Positions 20,425 through 31,300 of a stretch of 64,000 nucleotides of DNA are shown here, piece after piece (within the stretch, counting starts at the first letter, position 1; every line of letters starts with the position of its first letter). Location of the stretch: positions 3,281,501-3,345,500 of the forward strand of contig CAUEEP010000736.1 in the NCBI GenBank assembly GCA_958450365.1. Direction: 5' to 3'. This DNA is from Mesorhabditis belari. Lineage: Eukaryota; Nematoda; Chromadorea; Rhabditida; Rhabditidae. The notes below the pieces were generated by a model. That model was not told where the DNA came from. It did not search any database and saw nothing but the letters and a program-made list of their open reading frames with translations. The position numbers and the translations under genes were made by a program.

Positions 20425-20850
20425 AAAAACGGGCTAAAAACGGCTTCAAACTTCTAAAAACGAGCTAAAAACGAGCTAAAAACGGCAAAAACCGGGATAA
20501 AAACGGCTTAAAACGGCTGAAACCGGCTGAAAACAGGTATAAAACGAGCTAAAAACGACTAAAACCGGGCTAAAACCGGGCTAAAACGGCTAAAACCAAA
20601 AACTGGGCTAGAAGCGGCTTAAAACAGGCTTAAAACGGGCTAAAAACGGCTTAAAACATTTAAAAACGTCTAAAACCGCTAAAACCGGACTAAAAGCGGC
20701 TTAAGTGGCTTAAAACGGGTTAAAAATGGGCTAAAATGGGCTAAAAATAGGCTAAAAACGGTCAAAAACGGCTAAAACCGGGCTAAAAGCGGCTAAAAGC
20801 GAGCTAAAAACTGCTAAAACCGGCTTAAACGGCTAAAAACGTAATTTACT
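20425..20850. repeat. Minisatellite of GCTAAAACCGG-type units
   Basis: Some thirty to forty diverged units of 10-13 bp such as GCTAAAAACG, GGCTAAAACCG and GGCTTAAAACG. It sits about 100 bp beyond the WDR44 stop codon. No coding potential. Confidence 0.85.
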
Positions 20851-20945
20851 GTCAAAGCAATAGAATTTGCTTTGTTTTTAAGCTCAAATACACTTCTGAT
20901 TCTGCACTTAACACTTTTGTATTCATTGTGAGTTTACTGATTACT

Positions 20946-23900
20946 CTAGTTGATTCTAAACCCAATTATAACTCTCAAAAACCCACCATCATTCAATTGT
21001 TGCTTATCCTTGTCAAACGATGTCGAACTCGGCTTATGCCCGCTTTTGATTCCCAACAAATCCAATGGTTTTGGAGCAAATACAGCCGTTGATACAGCCG
21101 CCGTGTGTGCCCGTACTCGTTCCCACATTTTATTCCGATCTTTTCTCACAGATAGCGAAGACGGTAAATCGCTTGTCCTCCACAAGTAAACGTGTCTAAA
21201 TTTTGAAATAATTTCGATATTTTTTCAAGTCTTACTTATCCTCCGATCCACAAATCACATGTTTCCCATCGGGCGCAAATGAAGCTCGAATTTGCGAGTG
21301 TTCGTTTTGAGCGCCGATGAATTTACACGTCAACGACATATCTCTTACATCGTACATTCGTACGCGTGAATCATTGGAAGTCACCTAAATTGAAAATTTT
21401 AAAAATGTATTAGGTTGGTGAATTGAAAACTGCCGGACTTTGAACTAAAATTTATTCAACATAAAACCATGAATTCATTCGAAATAATTTCCATTATTAT
21501 TGACGACTTCTGCCCATTTTACAGGCAATTTGCGGATTCCTCTTTCGTGGTAGGATTTTCGTTTTGAATCGAAAAACTTTCAAAGCCAATTTTTGACTGC
21601 TTCTTCCGAATCGAAGTGTTCTCCCGCAAGCAAACTGAACCGTTTCCAGCGAGTCCGTTCCTTAACCAGAGAAGAGAACTCTGGCTCGGGCCTAGTTAGG
21701 TGTCACCGAGTTCATTTGCGTTACCGCCCGATGCACTCAGAAGAGTACAAATCTCCGTATCCGGGTACGGGAATATTATTCATGGTCCAGAATAATCAAA
21801 AGGGGAGAGGTCCGGACTGTATGGGGAATGCGCCAAAAGTTCCCAAACAAGGCTGTTTATTTTAGAGCGAGTCAGTTTTGCAACATCAGGGCGAATTTTA
21901 TTATTTTATTATGGATTGGCGAATTGAAAACTGCCGGACTTTGAACTAAAATTTATTCAACATAAAACCATCAATTCATTCCAAATAGTTTCCATTATTA
22001 TTGACGACTTCTGCCCATTTTACAGGCAATTTGCGGATTCCTCTTTGTAGTAGAATTTTGGTTTGTGTGTAAGACAAGTGTGAGACTCAAAAATGGAGGA
22101 CTGGAGATGTCCCAGTTTGAGCACTTTCTTCAAAAGAAACCCATTTTGGTGTCAATAGAAAAGTTGTAGAGAATCAAAAATTAGGCTTATAGACAAATTT
22201 CCAAAAAGATACACTTGGTAGTTTCGCTTAAAATGTAAGTTTTGTGAAAATTTGTAAATTTTGCATTTCTTGAAACCCAGTTTTTGAATTGTTCTGAAAA
22301 TTTGGATATAAGCTTAATATTTGATTCTCTACAACTTTTCCATTGACACCAAAATGGGTTTCTTTTGAAGAAAGTGCTCAAACTATCACATATGACAATA
22401 GCCCGCAGTTTTCAATTCACCAACCCAATATATATCTTTTATGATATTCTGATCAAATTCTATGCAATTAATCAACTTACCAATAGCTTATCTCCATGTA
22501 CAGCCAATCCAGTCACTTTATGTCCTCTTGCATTCTTTCCACGAGTCGATCTTGCATCAACAACTGTGTGATATTTCAACTGCTGAAATCATTTGCTTTT
22601 TCTTGTTTTGAAATTTGAATATTTACATCAGCTGTATAGAAATAACATCGACCGTTGTACGTGCCAACCACAGCGAATTTTCCATTCTTGGCGAATGCGA
22701 GAGCTGTGATGAATTTTACCTGAAAGTTTGCTAGTTTTTAAGCGATAATTTAGAATGCTCGTTGCTCTTGACGGATTCTCTATTGTATTTTCTAATCTTT
22801 AAAAGCAACTTCTTTCACCTGTACTTCATTCCAAACCGCCACTCTCTTATCCGGAATATGCCATAATCGCAATTTTCCATCAAGCGATCCGGAGAGAAAA
22901 TAACGATCATCTTTTGGCAGAAAAGCTACACAAGTAACGAAATCGACATGTTGAAAGCAGCAAAGGCATTCAGTTCTTGTAATATGCCATAATTTGACTG
23001 TTCGATCCATTCCTGATGATAGAACAAAGTTGTTCTTTGACCAAGACAAGTCGAGCACATCGGCTGTGTGTCCCTAAAAAGAAAGTTCGTATTTCTTTAC
23101 AGTATTTCTTATTCATTGACCCTAAAATGACAATTTAAGACAAGTCGAGATTCATTGACCCTAAGATTCAGATTCATTGACCCTAAGATTGACCTAAGAT
23201 TCATTGACCTAAGATTCATTGACCGAGATTCATTGACCGTAAGATTGACCTAAGATTCATTTACCTAAGATTCATTGACCGAGATTCATTGACCCTAAGA
23301 TTCAGATGCATTGACCCTAAGATTGACCTAAGATTCATTGACCGAGATTCATTGACCCTAAGATTCAGATTCATTGACCCTAAGATTGACCTAAGATTCA
23401 TTGACCTAAGATTCATTGACCCTAAGATTCAGACTCATTGACCCTAAGATTGACCTAAGATTCATTGACCCTAAGATTCAGATTCATTGACCCTAAGATT
23501 GACCTAAGATTCATTGACCCTAAGATTCAGACTCATTGGCCCTAAGATTGACCTAAGATTCATTGACCCTAAGATTCAGATTCATTGACCCTAAGATGAC
23601 AATTTAAAACAAGTCGAGCACATCGGCTGTGTGTCCCTAAAAAGAAATTTCGTATTTCTTTACAGTATTTCTTATTCCTTAACCCTAAGATGAGAATTTA
23701 AGATTGAATTTTCTTTTGACTCACCTTTAGAGTAACAAACGGCTGTGCCATGAATACGAGCGGTCCTTTGTTCTCTTCTTCTGATGGATTTGAGTTAGTG
23801 ATGTCACTTTCCTCTAGTGAAGATGGAGCTCGAAACGCTTCACTGTCACACATTGATCGTTCAAACATCTAGAAATATTTATTATAGATATTTTTATCGA

Positions 23901-26900
23901 AATTCTTCTTCTTCTTTATAAACCTCTTGTGGCGGACAATCAGCTCTTTTCATGTAGCGATCGCGAAGCGCTTCGAAATGCCGAACATGCGCCTTTGCTA
24001 CCCAGATTCGAATGATTGCATCCTGAAATATTAGATAATTTAATAAAACTAAGTTACTTGTTTTCTTCTCAGTCACTTTTTTTAATCTATAAATGAACCT
24101 GGCCAGCAGTTGCCATTAAACGACCGCAAACTGAGAAACGAACCACCCAAACGGCTCCCGTATGTTCGGCTTTAATTTCCTAAATCTCATTCGTTTATAA
24201 AATTTTCTTGAATAAATACTTGTGCAACTTTGAGATTCTCAAAGTCATAAGGACCCTTTTTGGAATATTTCGGTCGAACGAGTGGTACTGAGGTGTGGCC
24301 ACGAGATGAATGCCCATCAGCTTGTGAGGGATCTCCTCCATCTTCACTCTCACTCCCACTATCCTCTGCATCAGTTTTCAACGCTGGAGTCGGCTTCCAA
24401 ACATGTACAGCTCTTAAATAATCTCTTTTTGATTTCTCTTTTTAATTTACTTGTTAATCATTCCATTTATCCATGACGAGGCATAGCTTTTCACAATACT
24501 TCTTGCATAACCCATTTTTGAAGTAGGCGAAAGTTGATCTGATCGTTCATCATCGTCAAGTCTGAAAGCATAACTATTTTTGAACTCTAAAGCTTTATCA
24601 AGCTTTTGAATTAGAGAATCTTTTACCCAATCGTTTTTGAGCCCATTTGTCCATGTGATTTCATGCTCATTCGTCGCTCAACATCTCGCGTGATTGGATC
24701 AACAGCCTGGAAAGGACATTCGATCATTGGACATTAGATTTTAAGACCTATAACAAAAATTGTATGCTTATCTGAAGCTTGACAAGACCATGGTTAAGAA
24801 ATTAAGTGAAAAAATCTTTCTTTAAACCAACTTGCACACTTCCAGATGGAGATGGCCTCTGTGGCAACATATCCGAAGTACTTCTTTGTACAGGAGATGG
24901 CTTTTCGACTACAACTGATAACTTCTCAAAGTCCATCGCTTTTCCATTATGTGCTGGTGAGGCTTCGCTCTCTGTTTCTTCCATAATCGTTTCCGATTTG
25001 CGAGCTTCGCGACTAAAATTCGATATAAAACCTTGACACAAATTTTACTTGTTATTGAAAAGCCTCTTCTGAATCGGAGTCTCGAATTCTAGAGGTGGCA
25101 AAACGATGATCGAGGTCGATGGGCCATCTCCATTTACTTGATCCGTTGAGGAGTTAGTCTAAAGCCCAAATGATTGCAAAATGTTTTGGTTTAGACTCAC
25201 TGATGCTATTGTATTCTCAGAGTTGTGTTCAGACATCAATTGTGTTGTCAACTCTGAGATGACTCCTTCTGCTTCTTGATTTCTTTCCTCTTCTTCTCCA
25301 TCCGGTGGCTCTGTTCCTCTCGTCAATGAATTCGATTTTTGAGATGGTGGTGGAAAAGGACCCGTCTAAAGACAAAATATAATAAAATCTTGAATCTGAA
25401 AGAAGCTAGCTAAGGAAAATCCAACTGTACTTGTCCAATCTTGATTGAGATCTGAATTCATTTTATAATTTAACAAAAGAAAGCCTCTAATTTCAATTTT
25501 AGAGTTTTTAGTATAGCTTTTTCTCTTTAATAACCCACTTTTATCGACTTTGCTAGTGTCAATCCTCGATCCAATGAATTCGTCTTCGTGTGCCCTCTTC
25601 GTCTTCCCACAGAAGCCGGTGTTGGTTGAACAGAACATTCAGAAACATTTGGACTCGCATAAGAATTTCCTGAAACATTTCAAAATCTAATTAAATTGTA
25701 AAAACACACCCGACATCGACGATATCGAGCAAATCGATAGCTTTGGCTCAAGGGGTTTTTCCAAAGAAGTTGCTCTGCTTCTGTCCGAGTTTTCAGCGGA
25801 TAGGGAATGACTGGAATATTCGTTTTCCTAGGTCAAATTTATTTTTAAACCTTTGTACTTCGAGAACTGGTTCAAGTGGTGGTGAGGTTAGAGTTTTCGG
25901 TGAAGGAACTGGCATCGGTAGACAAATCGATGGGTTTCGAGGAGGTACTGGAGGAGGGCTTCGGAGCTGAATTTTCAATGCTATATCTATTTTAAAAGAA
26001 TTTACTAGTTGTTTAGAAATTGAATTTATTTAACGATTAGATTTACCTCAGGTAGCGGTGGAGGTGGATGAGCTGGCGGGGGACCATTTGGTGAGGTGAC
26101 AGTACTTGAAGAAGTACTCGGATATTGTGGAATTGAATTTCGAGCAGCTCTAGAGTAAAGGAATTGCCAATAAAATGAGAAATGTTACCCATTGTAGTAA
26201 GGTGATTGTATGAGTAGCGGAGATTCCATTGTGATACTCCCGCGTGTGCTCATTGCACATGTAGACGCACTGTCCGATGGATGAACGATTGCTGACGGAC
26301 CGTTGAGCACTTTTCTGGAATCGAAGATACTATTTTCTCTAATAGCAATGCACTAAGCCTAAGCCTGAACCTGAGCCTAAGCCTGAGCCTAAGACTGGGC
26401 CTAAGCCTAAGCCTAAGCCTAAGCCTAAGCCTAAGCCTAAGCCTAAGCCTAAGCCTAAGCCTAAGCCTAAGCCTAAGCCTAAGCTTAAGCCTAAGCCTGA
26501 GCCTAAGCCTGGACCTGAACCTAAGCCAAAGCCTAAGATGTGGGGTCGGAAAATGTAGCTGACGATGAGATCTTGTGGGGGATTAGAGTGTTGAGCTTCT
26601 GTGAAAACTTGAAAACCGTAAAATAGTCATCAACTCGGCTCTTGCATGGAAAACACGGTACTTACAGAGTTTCTTCAAAGGCTCTTTGTTAGTTTCACTT
26701 GCCATTTCCCCTCACCTGTGCCAAGAATGAAGACTCGTATTCTCACTGATCAAACTCAGCGTGTCCCCATCGCCGGCAAACGTGGCTCCCGCCGTTCCTC
26801 CACCAAACTCATCTCTCATCTGCTTTCGCAATCCTCTTAATCTATCTCTTCGATTTGTTTGTGAAGTAGGAAGATTCTCATTCTAAATAGATTTCAGTTC

Positions 26901-27329
26901 GCTTTTTAATTTTAAAGTTACATTCTGTGAAGTATGAGAAGTGGTTGGAGTGTTTATGCTTGGAGCAGGCAGAAGTGGGTCGGGGAAGGCTCTGGGGCGT
27001 TTTGGTTCCTGAAAATTTTAAAGTTATTGACTTTTGTCTATGTAAAGAGTCAAATTATGCTAGTTTTAAGTCGAAAGAACCTACAGATTTCTTAAATTTA
27101 CATTTAAATCGGTACTTATTGATCTTATCTCTGTAAAAGTATTTAATAGCTCCATCTCTACTCTCGATTTGAATTCGAATACATTTTTGCATGAATTTTT
27201 GTGGATTAAGATAAATAGAAGCTTTAAAATATCTGCTAATGTCTTTAAAATCGAATAAACCTTGAAAACTGGAGAGTTGTGTACATCAGTTCTAGCGTCT
27301 TCGAATAAATCCGTATCAGAATCACTCAT
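20946..27329 (-). CDS. WDR44: WDR44-like WD40-repeat protein (Rab11 effector family)
   Basis: 23 exons, 976 residues. Exons: 27261-27329, 26922-27008, 26716-26882, 26666-26683, 26189-26314, 26047-26149, 25851-25966, 25710-25810, 25539-25669, 25201-25365, 25049-25158, 24832-25012, 24627-24706, 24451-24561, 24220-24412, 24099-24179, 23924-24022, 23725-23868, 22819-23073, 22627-22719, 22481-22582, 21236-21384, 20946-21195. The start [14 protein letters not shown] matches the acidic WDR44 N-terminus. A Pro-rich middle ([24 protein letters not shown]) follows, then the WD40 domain with [20 protein letters not shown] and [21 protein letters not shown]44 binds Rab11 and links endosomes to ER and ciliary traffic in animals. 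Exon 4 is only 18 bp. The last blade is short (ends RVIIGFRIN). Introns host MITEs, a mariner nest and a minisatellite. Probably the orthologue of worm sym-4, from memory. Confidence 0.93.
21410..22428 (-). mobile_element. Compound mariner insertion in WDR44 intron
   Basis: The outer TIRs (TTAGGTTGGTGAATTGAAAA, and GTTTTCAATTCACCAACCCAA) are flanked by TA. A second left end begins at about 21912 (GGATTGGCGAATTGAAAACT), so two truncated copies are fused. Both belong to the 10732 family. Transposase remnants are broken. Copy one is interrupted by a 28S rRNA fragment. Confidence 0.82.
21628..21775 (-). rRNA. 28S (large subunit) rRNA fragment inside mariner copy
   Basis: Compared with the 10.9 kb mariner copy, about 148 bp is inserted between CCCGCAAG and the ATTACTCATGGTCC-like continuation. 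The insert is GC-rich; on the minus strand it contains GAGTTCTCTTCTCTGGTTAA, resembling the conserved GAGAGTTCTCTTTTC tract of eukaryotic large-subunit rRNA, and upstream ATACGGAGATTTGTACTC. I judge it an rDNA fragment from conserved motifs only. Confidence 0.6.
23110..23615. repeat. Minisatellite in WDR44 intron (GATTCATTGACC units)
   Basis: Multiple units of GATTCATTGACCCTAAGATT and GACCTAAGATTCATTGACC variants alternate. The array is flanked by a repeated segment AGTCGAGCACATCGGCTGTG that copies the exon edge at 23047-23073 (second copy at 23611-23640). So the expansion duplicated part of the neighbouring exon. Confidence 0.85.
26328..26662. mobile_element. MITE family A copy 3, with telomere-like array, in WDR44 intron 4
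   Basis: The left end TACTATTTTCTCTAATAGCA and internal GGTCGGAAAATGTAGCTGAC identify the family. The right end is truncated and fused to ACACGGTACTTACAGAG, the donor of WDR44 exon 4. The element therefore abuts the splice donor of an 18 bp exon. Confidence 0.8.
26350..26540. repeat. Interstitial telomeric-type array (GCCTAA)n
   Basis: About 31 hexamers. The central ~100 bp is nearly pure GCCTAA (complement of TTAGGC), and the borders contain GCCTGA and GACCTGA variants. Purer than the 9.7 kb array, suggesting a younger or recently homogenised expansion. Confidence 0.92.
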
Positions 27330-27446
27330 CAATTGAACTAAAACTGATTCGTTAAATTTAGAAATTGAGAAACAATCAAATATTCTATTTAAAGAGGTAT
27401 TAAACAAAAAATTTGTTTAATTAAACATTCAAATGACGTCATTTTT

Positions 27447-27950
27447 GGGAGTGGGACAAATGCGACCTTTGTTTTTGCGCACCCGGACATTTGCGCACCT
27501 TTTTTTCCGCACCTTGCCCATTAGCGCACCTTTTTTCGCGTTTTAAAAAAGCTCTAAAAAGCTAATATTAACCAATTTCTATTCCAAAAGTTGTTTTTCT
27601 AGGTAATTTTAGGGCGTAGAATCGAAATTTTGACATATCAGAGCTTGTGGAAGCGAACAGACGGAGTTATTTGAAAGACAAAACGGCTAGATCAAATTAC
27701 AGGAAATTGTCGATTTTTCTCTTTGTATAACTCCGTCCGTTTGTTTCCACAAGCTCTGATATGTCAAAATTTCGATTCTACGCCCTAAAATTACCTAGAA
27801 AAACAACTTTTGGAATAGAAATTGGTTAATATTAGCTTTTTAGAGCTTTTTTAAAACGCGAAAAAAGGTGCGCTAATGGGCAAGGTGCGGAAAAAAAGGT
27901 GCGCAAATGTCCGGGTGCGCAAAAACAAAGGTCGCATTTGTCCCACTCCC
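27447..27950. mobile_element. Foldback element copy 1
   Basis: Near-perfect palindrome of about 504 bp. Left half GGGAGTGGGACAAATGCGAC and right half GTCGCATTTGTCCCACTCCC are exact complements, and pairing continues for about 230 bp on each side. It begins just upstream of the WDR44 start codon (118 bp). No ORF. The second copy is at 39055-39532. Confidence 0.9.
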
Positions 27951-28326
27951 TCATTTTTCTATTTTTTAACTTATAATTCACCAAAAAGAGACAAAATTAA
28001 TCATGGTTTTTAAACCAGAAAATTTTTGAATAAAGAAAAAGAAATAAAAACTTTATTCCATTCTATCAGTAAATTTGAAGATAGGGTAACTTTTGCGAAT
28101 CTTAAAATATAATAAAATCCTATGACCAAAAAGACACTAAGACTCACAAAAAAGATGACAGAAAAGAAAATTGTTGATAAAGCAAAAAAAGAAAAAGCTA
28201 AAACATGCTAAAATTAAACAGAAAAGCAGAATATTTACAACAGAATTGGGCGATTATTATGAGCAAGTTTTCGGCTGAATAGAACTATTGCATCTAAGAA
28301 TTCTATGCGTTGAATCGTGAATCGGA
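27951..28326. other. AT-rich 3' flank of IDH3 beta gene
   Basis: No exon recognised. AATAAA-type signals on the minus strand are not obvious. Confidence 0.35.
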
Positions 28327-31300
28327 TTAGATCTTGAACTTGTCGACGACTCGATCGGCGAATTCTGTCGATTTGGCATAACTGAAAGAATCGGTTTTGG
28401 TTTTACCATTGTTGACAAGATTGTTTCAACCATTATCTCCAGTAAGATCCTGATCTGGATCAAAATCTCAAAAGCCAGGAGTCAGACCTGTACCTGGCTT
28501 CCGGCCTAACTCTAGCCTTCCCTGATCTATTAGGTACAAGCATAAGAAATGCGGATTTCAACATTTTCATAAATCTCCAACGATAGAAACCTGATATCGA
28601 TGGATGTTATGTATATATGTTATATTAATAAAGCAAAGACTTGTCCTTAGCTCATTGCTAGGAGCTATATCTGTTTTTGTTCTTCAAATCAACTAGCTCA
28701 ATTCATTAGCTAGCGTCAAGAACAGACTTAGACAATATGACAAACGCACATTACTATTAAAAGTTGTAAATCTCCTCTACAAAATAGGCTAAAATGTGTT
28801 TCAATTGATCGAAGCATTGAAGAAATTTCGAGGCCGAAATGCGAGTGACCAAAAAAAGAATCGAATCACTTTAGGGACAAGTTTAGTGTGGTCAAAATAG
28901 AGTTACCTTCCCAAAGATTTAAAAAAAAAGGATAACTATATATCAATTCATTAAAAAAGTCTAACGGAAATGCATTTACAGAAATTTAGATAGAGCGTAA
29001 GTTCAAAACCCTCAAAATTGTCAAAAAAAACCGGCTTTTTCGCAAAAAAGAAAAATTATTGTAAAAAACAAAGTTTTCCCATGAAATGATCCCAACTCTT
29101 AATTATTTTGAATGATATTTGAATCATTTTGAATGAAGGGCGCTCATTCTCCACTATATAGTCAAAACTGAGCTCTTGTGAAAGTAGGGTTTTCAAAAAG
29201 TGCCCTGCAAAAAGTGCTTTCTTGGTCACTCGCATTTCGACCTCGAAATTTCTTCAATGATTAGATCAATTGAAACACGTTTTAGCCTATTTTGTAGAGG
29301 AGATTTACAACTTTCAAATAGTTTATAAAATCGATATCAGGTTTCTATCGTTGGAAATTTATGAAAATGTTGAAATCCGCATTTCTTATGCATGTACCTA
29401 ATAGCTCAAAAGCCTGTTTTTCTGTTTTTTCTGTTTCTTGACATTCTTAACATTCCATTCTTGTTTCTAGACTTTTTAAAGATAATATTAATATATCATT
29501 CTATAAAAAAGCTATAAACTAACCCTCCAAAATCCTGCGTTCGAACTTTTCCTTCTTTAACAACATCGTAAACCGCTTGACGTAAAGCATTACCTAAACT
29601 TTGTCTTAAAAAAGATCTTATTACACAAATTATGAAGTTATAAATGTTAATTTCTGGCTTTAACTATGATAATCTATAAACTTTAGCAACTTAAACGACT
29701 TATATTTAGTGTTAAACATCGTAGTTACAAGTTCTACTCACCATAAGTATCCAAGTGCAAATGATTTAACATGTTGGCGGCGCAAAGAATCATCGCTGTT
29801 GGATTAGCGATTTGTCTGAACAAGAGAAATCATGATAAGAGTTTTATAAATACCTTCCAAGAGCAGCGTGGAAAGCGTGTCGACTTCCTGGCTCGAAAAT
29901 CACAAAATCTGAGCCAACCGACTCAGCTGGTACCACTCCAGCTCCACCAACAAGTCTAAAAGAAGAAAATTTTAAAAAAGAGCAAAACCATACCCAGCAG
30001 CCAAGTTGTCAATGATGTTTCCATACAAATTTGGCATAACCATTACATCGAATTGCTCAGGTCGGCTGACAAGTTGCATACAAGTATTGTCAATGATCAT
30101 TTGATCGAATTCGATACGTGGGTAGAGTTTAGCAGTCTAGAAGATGGTTTTAGTTTAGGAGTACTGGAGAAATAACTTGGTAGTACTGTAGATTCGTTTT
30201 ACTGTAAAATAATAATACTGGATCAAGCTACAACTGATCTTTTATCTCAAATCACTCGGCCATGATCGACGATCGACAATCACTCGGCCGCTATGGCCGC
30301 TATGGCCTATGGCACTCGGCCGCTATGGCCTATGCAACTCGGCCGCTATGGCCTATACAACTCGGCTCAGAGTGCCATAGCGGCACTCGGTCGCTATGGC
30401 CTATGGCACTCGGCCGCTATGCCCTATGCAACTCGGCCGCTATGGCCTATGCAACTCGGCCGCTATGGCCCAGTGCTTAGAATTATTTTTCAAGCAGATG
30501 CTCTAACCACTGAGCTATCCAGCATCTTCTTGCTAGAGAAGAAAGAGGATACAAGGGGAAAGAGAGGAAGAAAGAGTGGTTAGGATTCTTGTATCCTAGT
30601 CGGGGATCACGAGTTCAATCCCGCTAGAAAATTTGACTCTTTTTCCCATATATCTATGGGTTTTTCTCTGCTATATTCTTTAGGAATATTAGGGCAATAA
30701 GCTTGTGTATTTCTTTATATCAGATTATTCTTATTAAATAAATGTATACTTTTAAATATACCTCTTGACAAACTTTCAAGAAAAGCCCATCACCGAGCTT
30801 CATAATATTGGCTTTATGAACGGCAATAACCTAAATTAAAAATAAAAATAGTAAAAAAAAAAGTCAAAACCTTCTTTCTTCCGTGCTTTGTGGCATAATC
30901 AAAAGCAAATTTTGCGATTCGTTCAATTTTTGGGCGCGTCGAGATTTTCAAGCATTCGATAACTCCTAAAAACAAATTTTTTTTGCTTAACTACAAAGAT
31001 CTGGAATAAAAGATAATGATAACAAAACAATAACAGATATCATGCCTGGAACAAGCTCATGCTCAAGAGCACTGTATTCTCCCTCGGTTTGTTCTCGAAT
31101 GATTACAAAGTCGAGCTCTTTTCCATGACGTGTCTTGATGCCGGGAATGGTCTGTAAATAGAATTAAGGTTTTCAATAAAGCTTAGTCTTTTGAAACTTT
31201 TAGTATTAGTATTTTCTTCAGAGTCAAGCCAAGATTCAAGGTTGATTGCTTGCAAAAGTAAAGTTGAACCTCGCTTCTAGCTAGATAAAGCTCTAGCTAG

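Noticed and set aside
23110..23615. Regularly spaced repeats resembling a CRISPR array
   Set aside because: Units alternate without unique spacers and lie in a nematode intron; it is a minisatellite.
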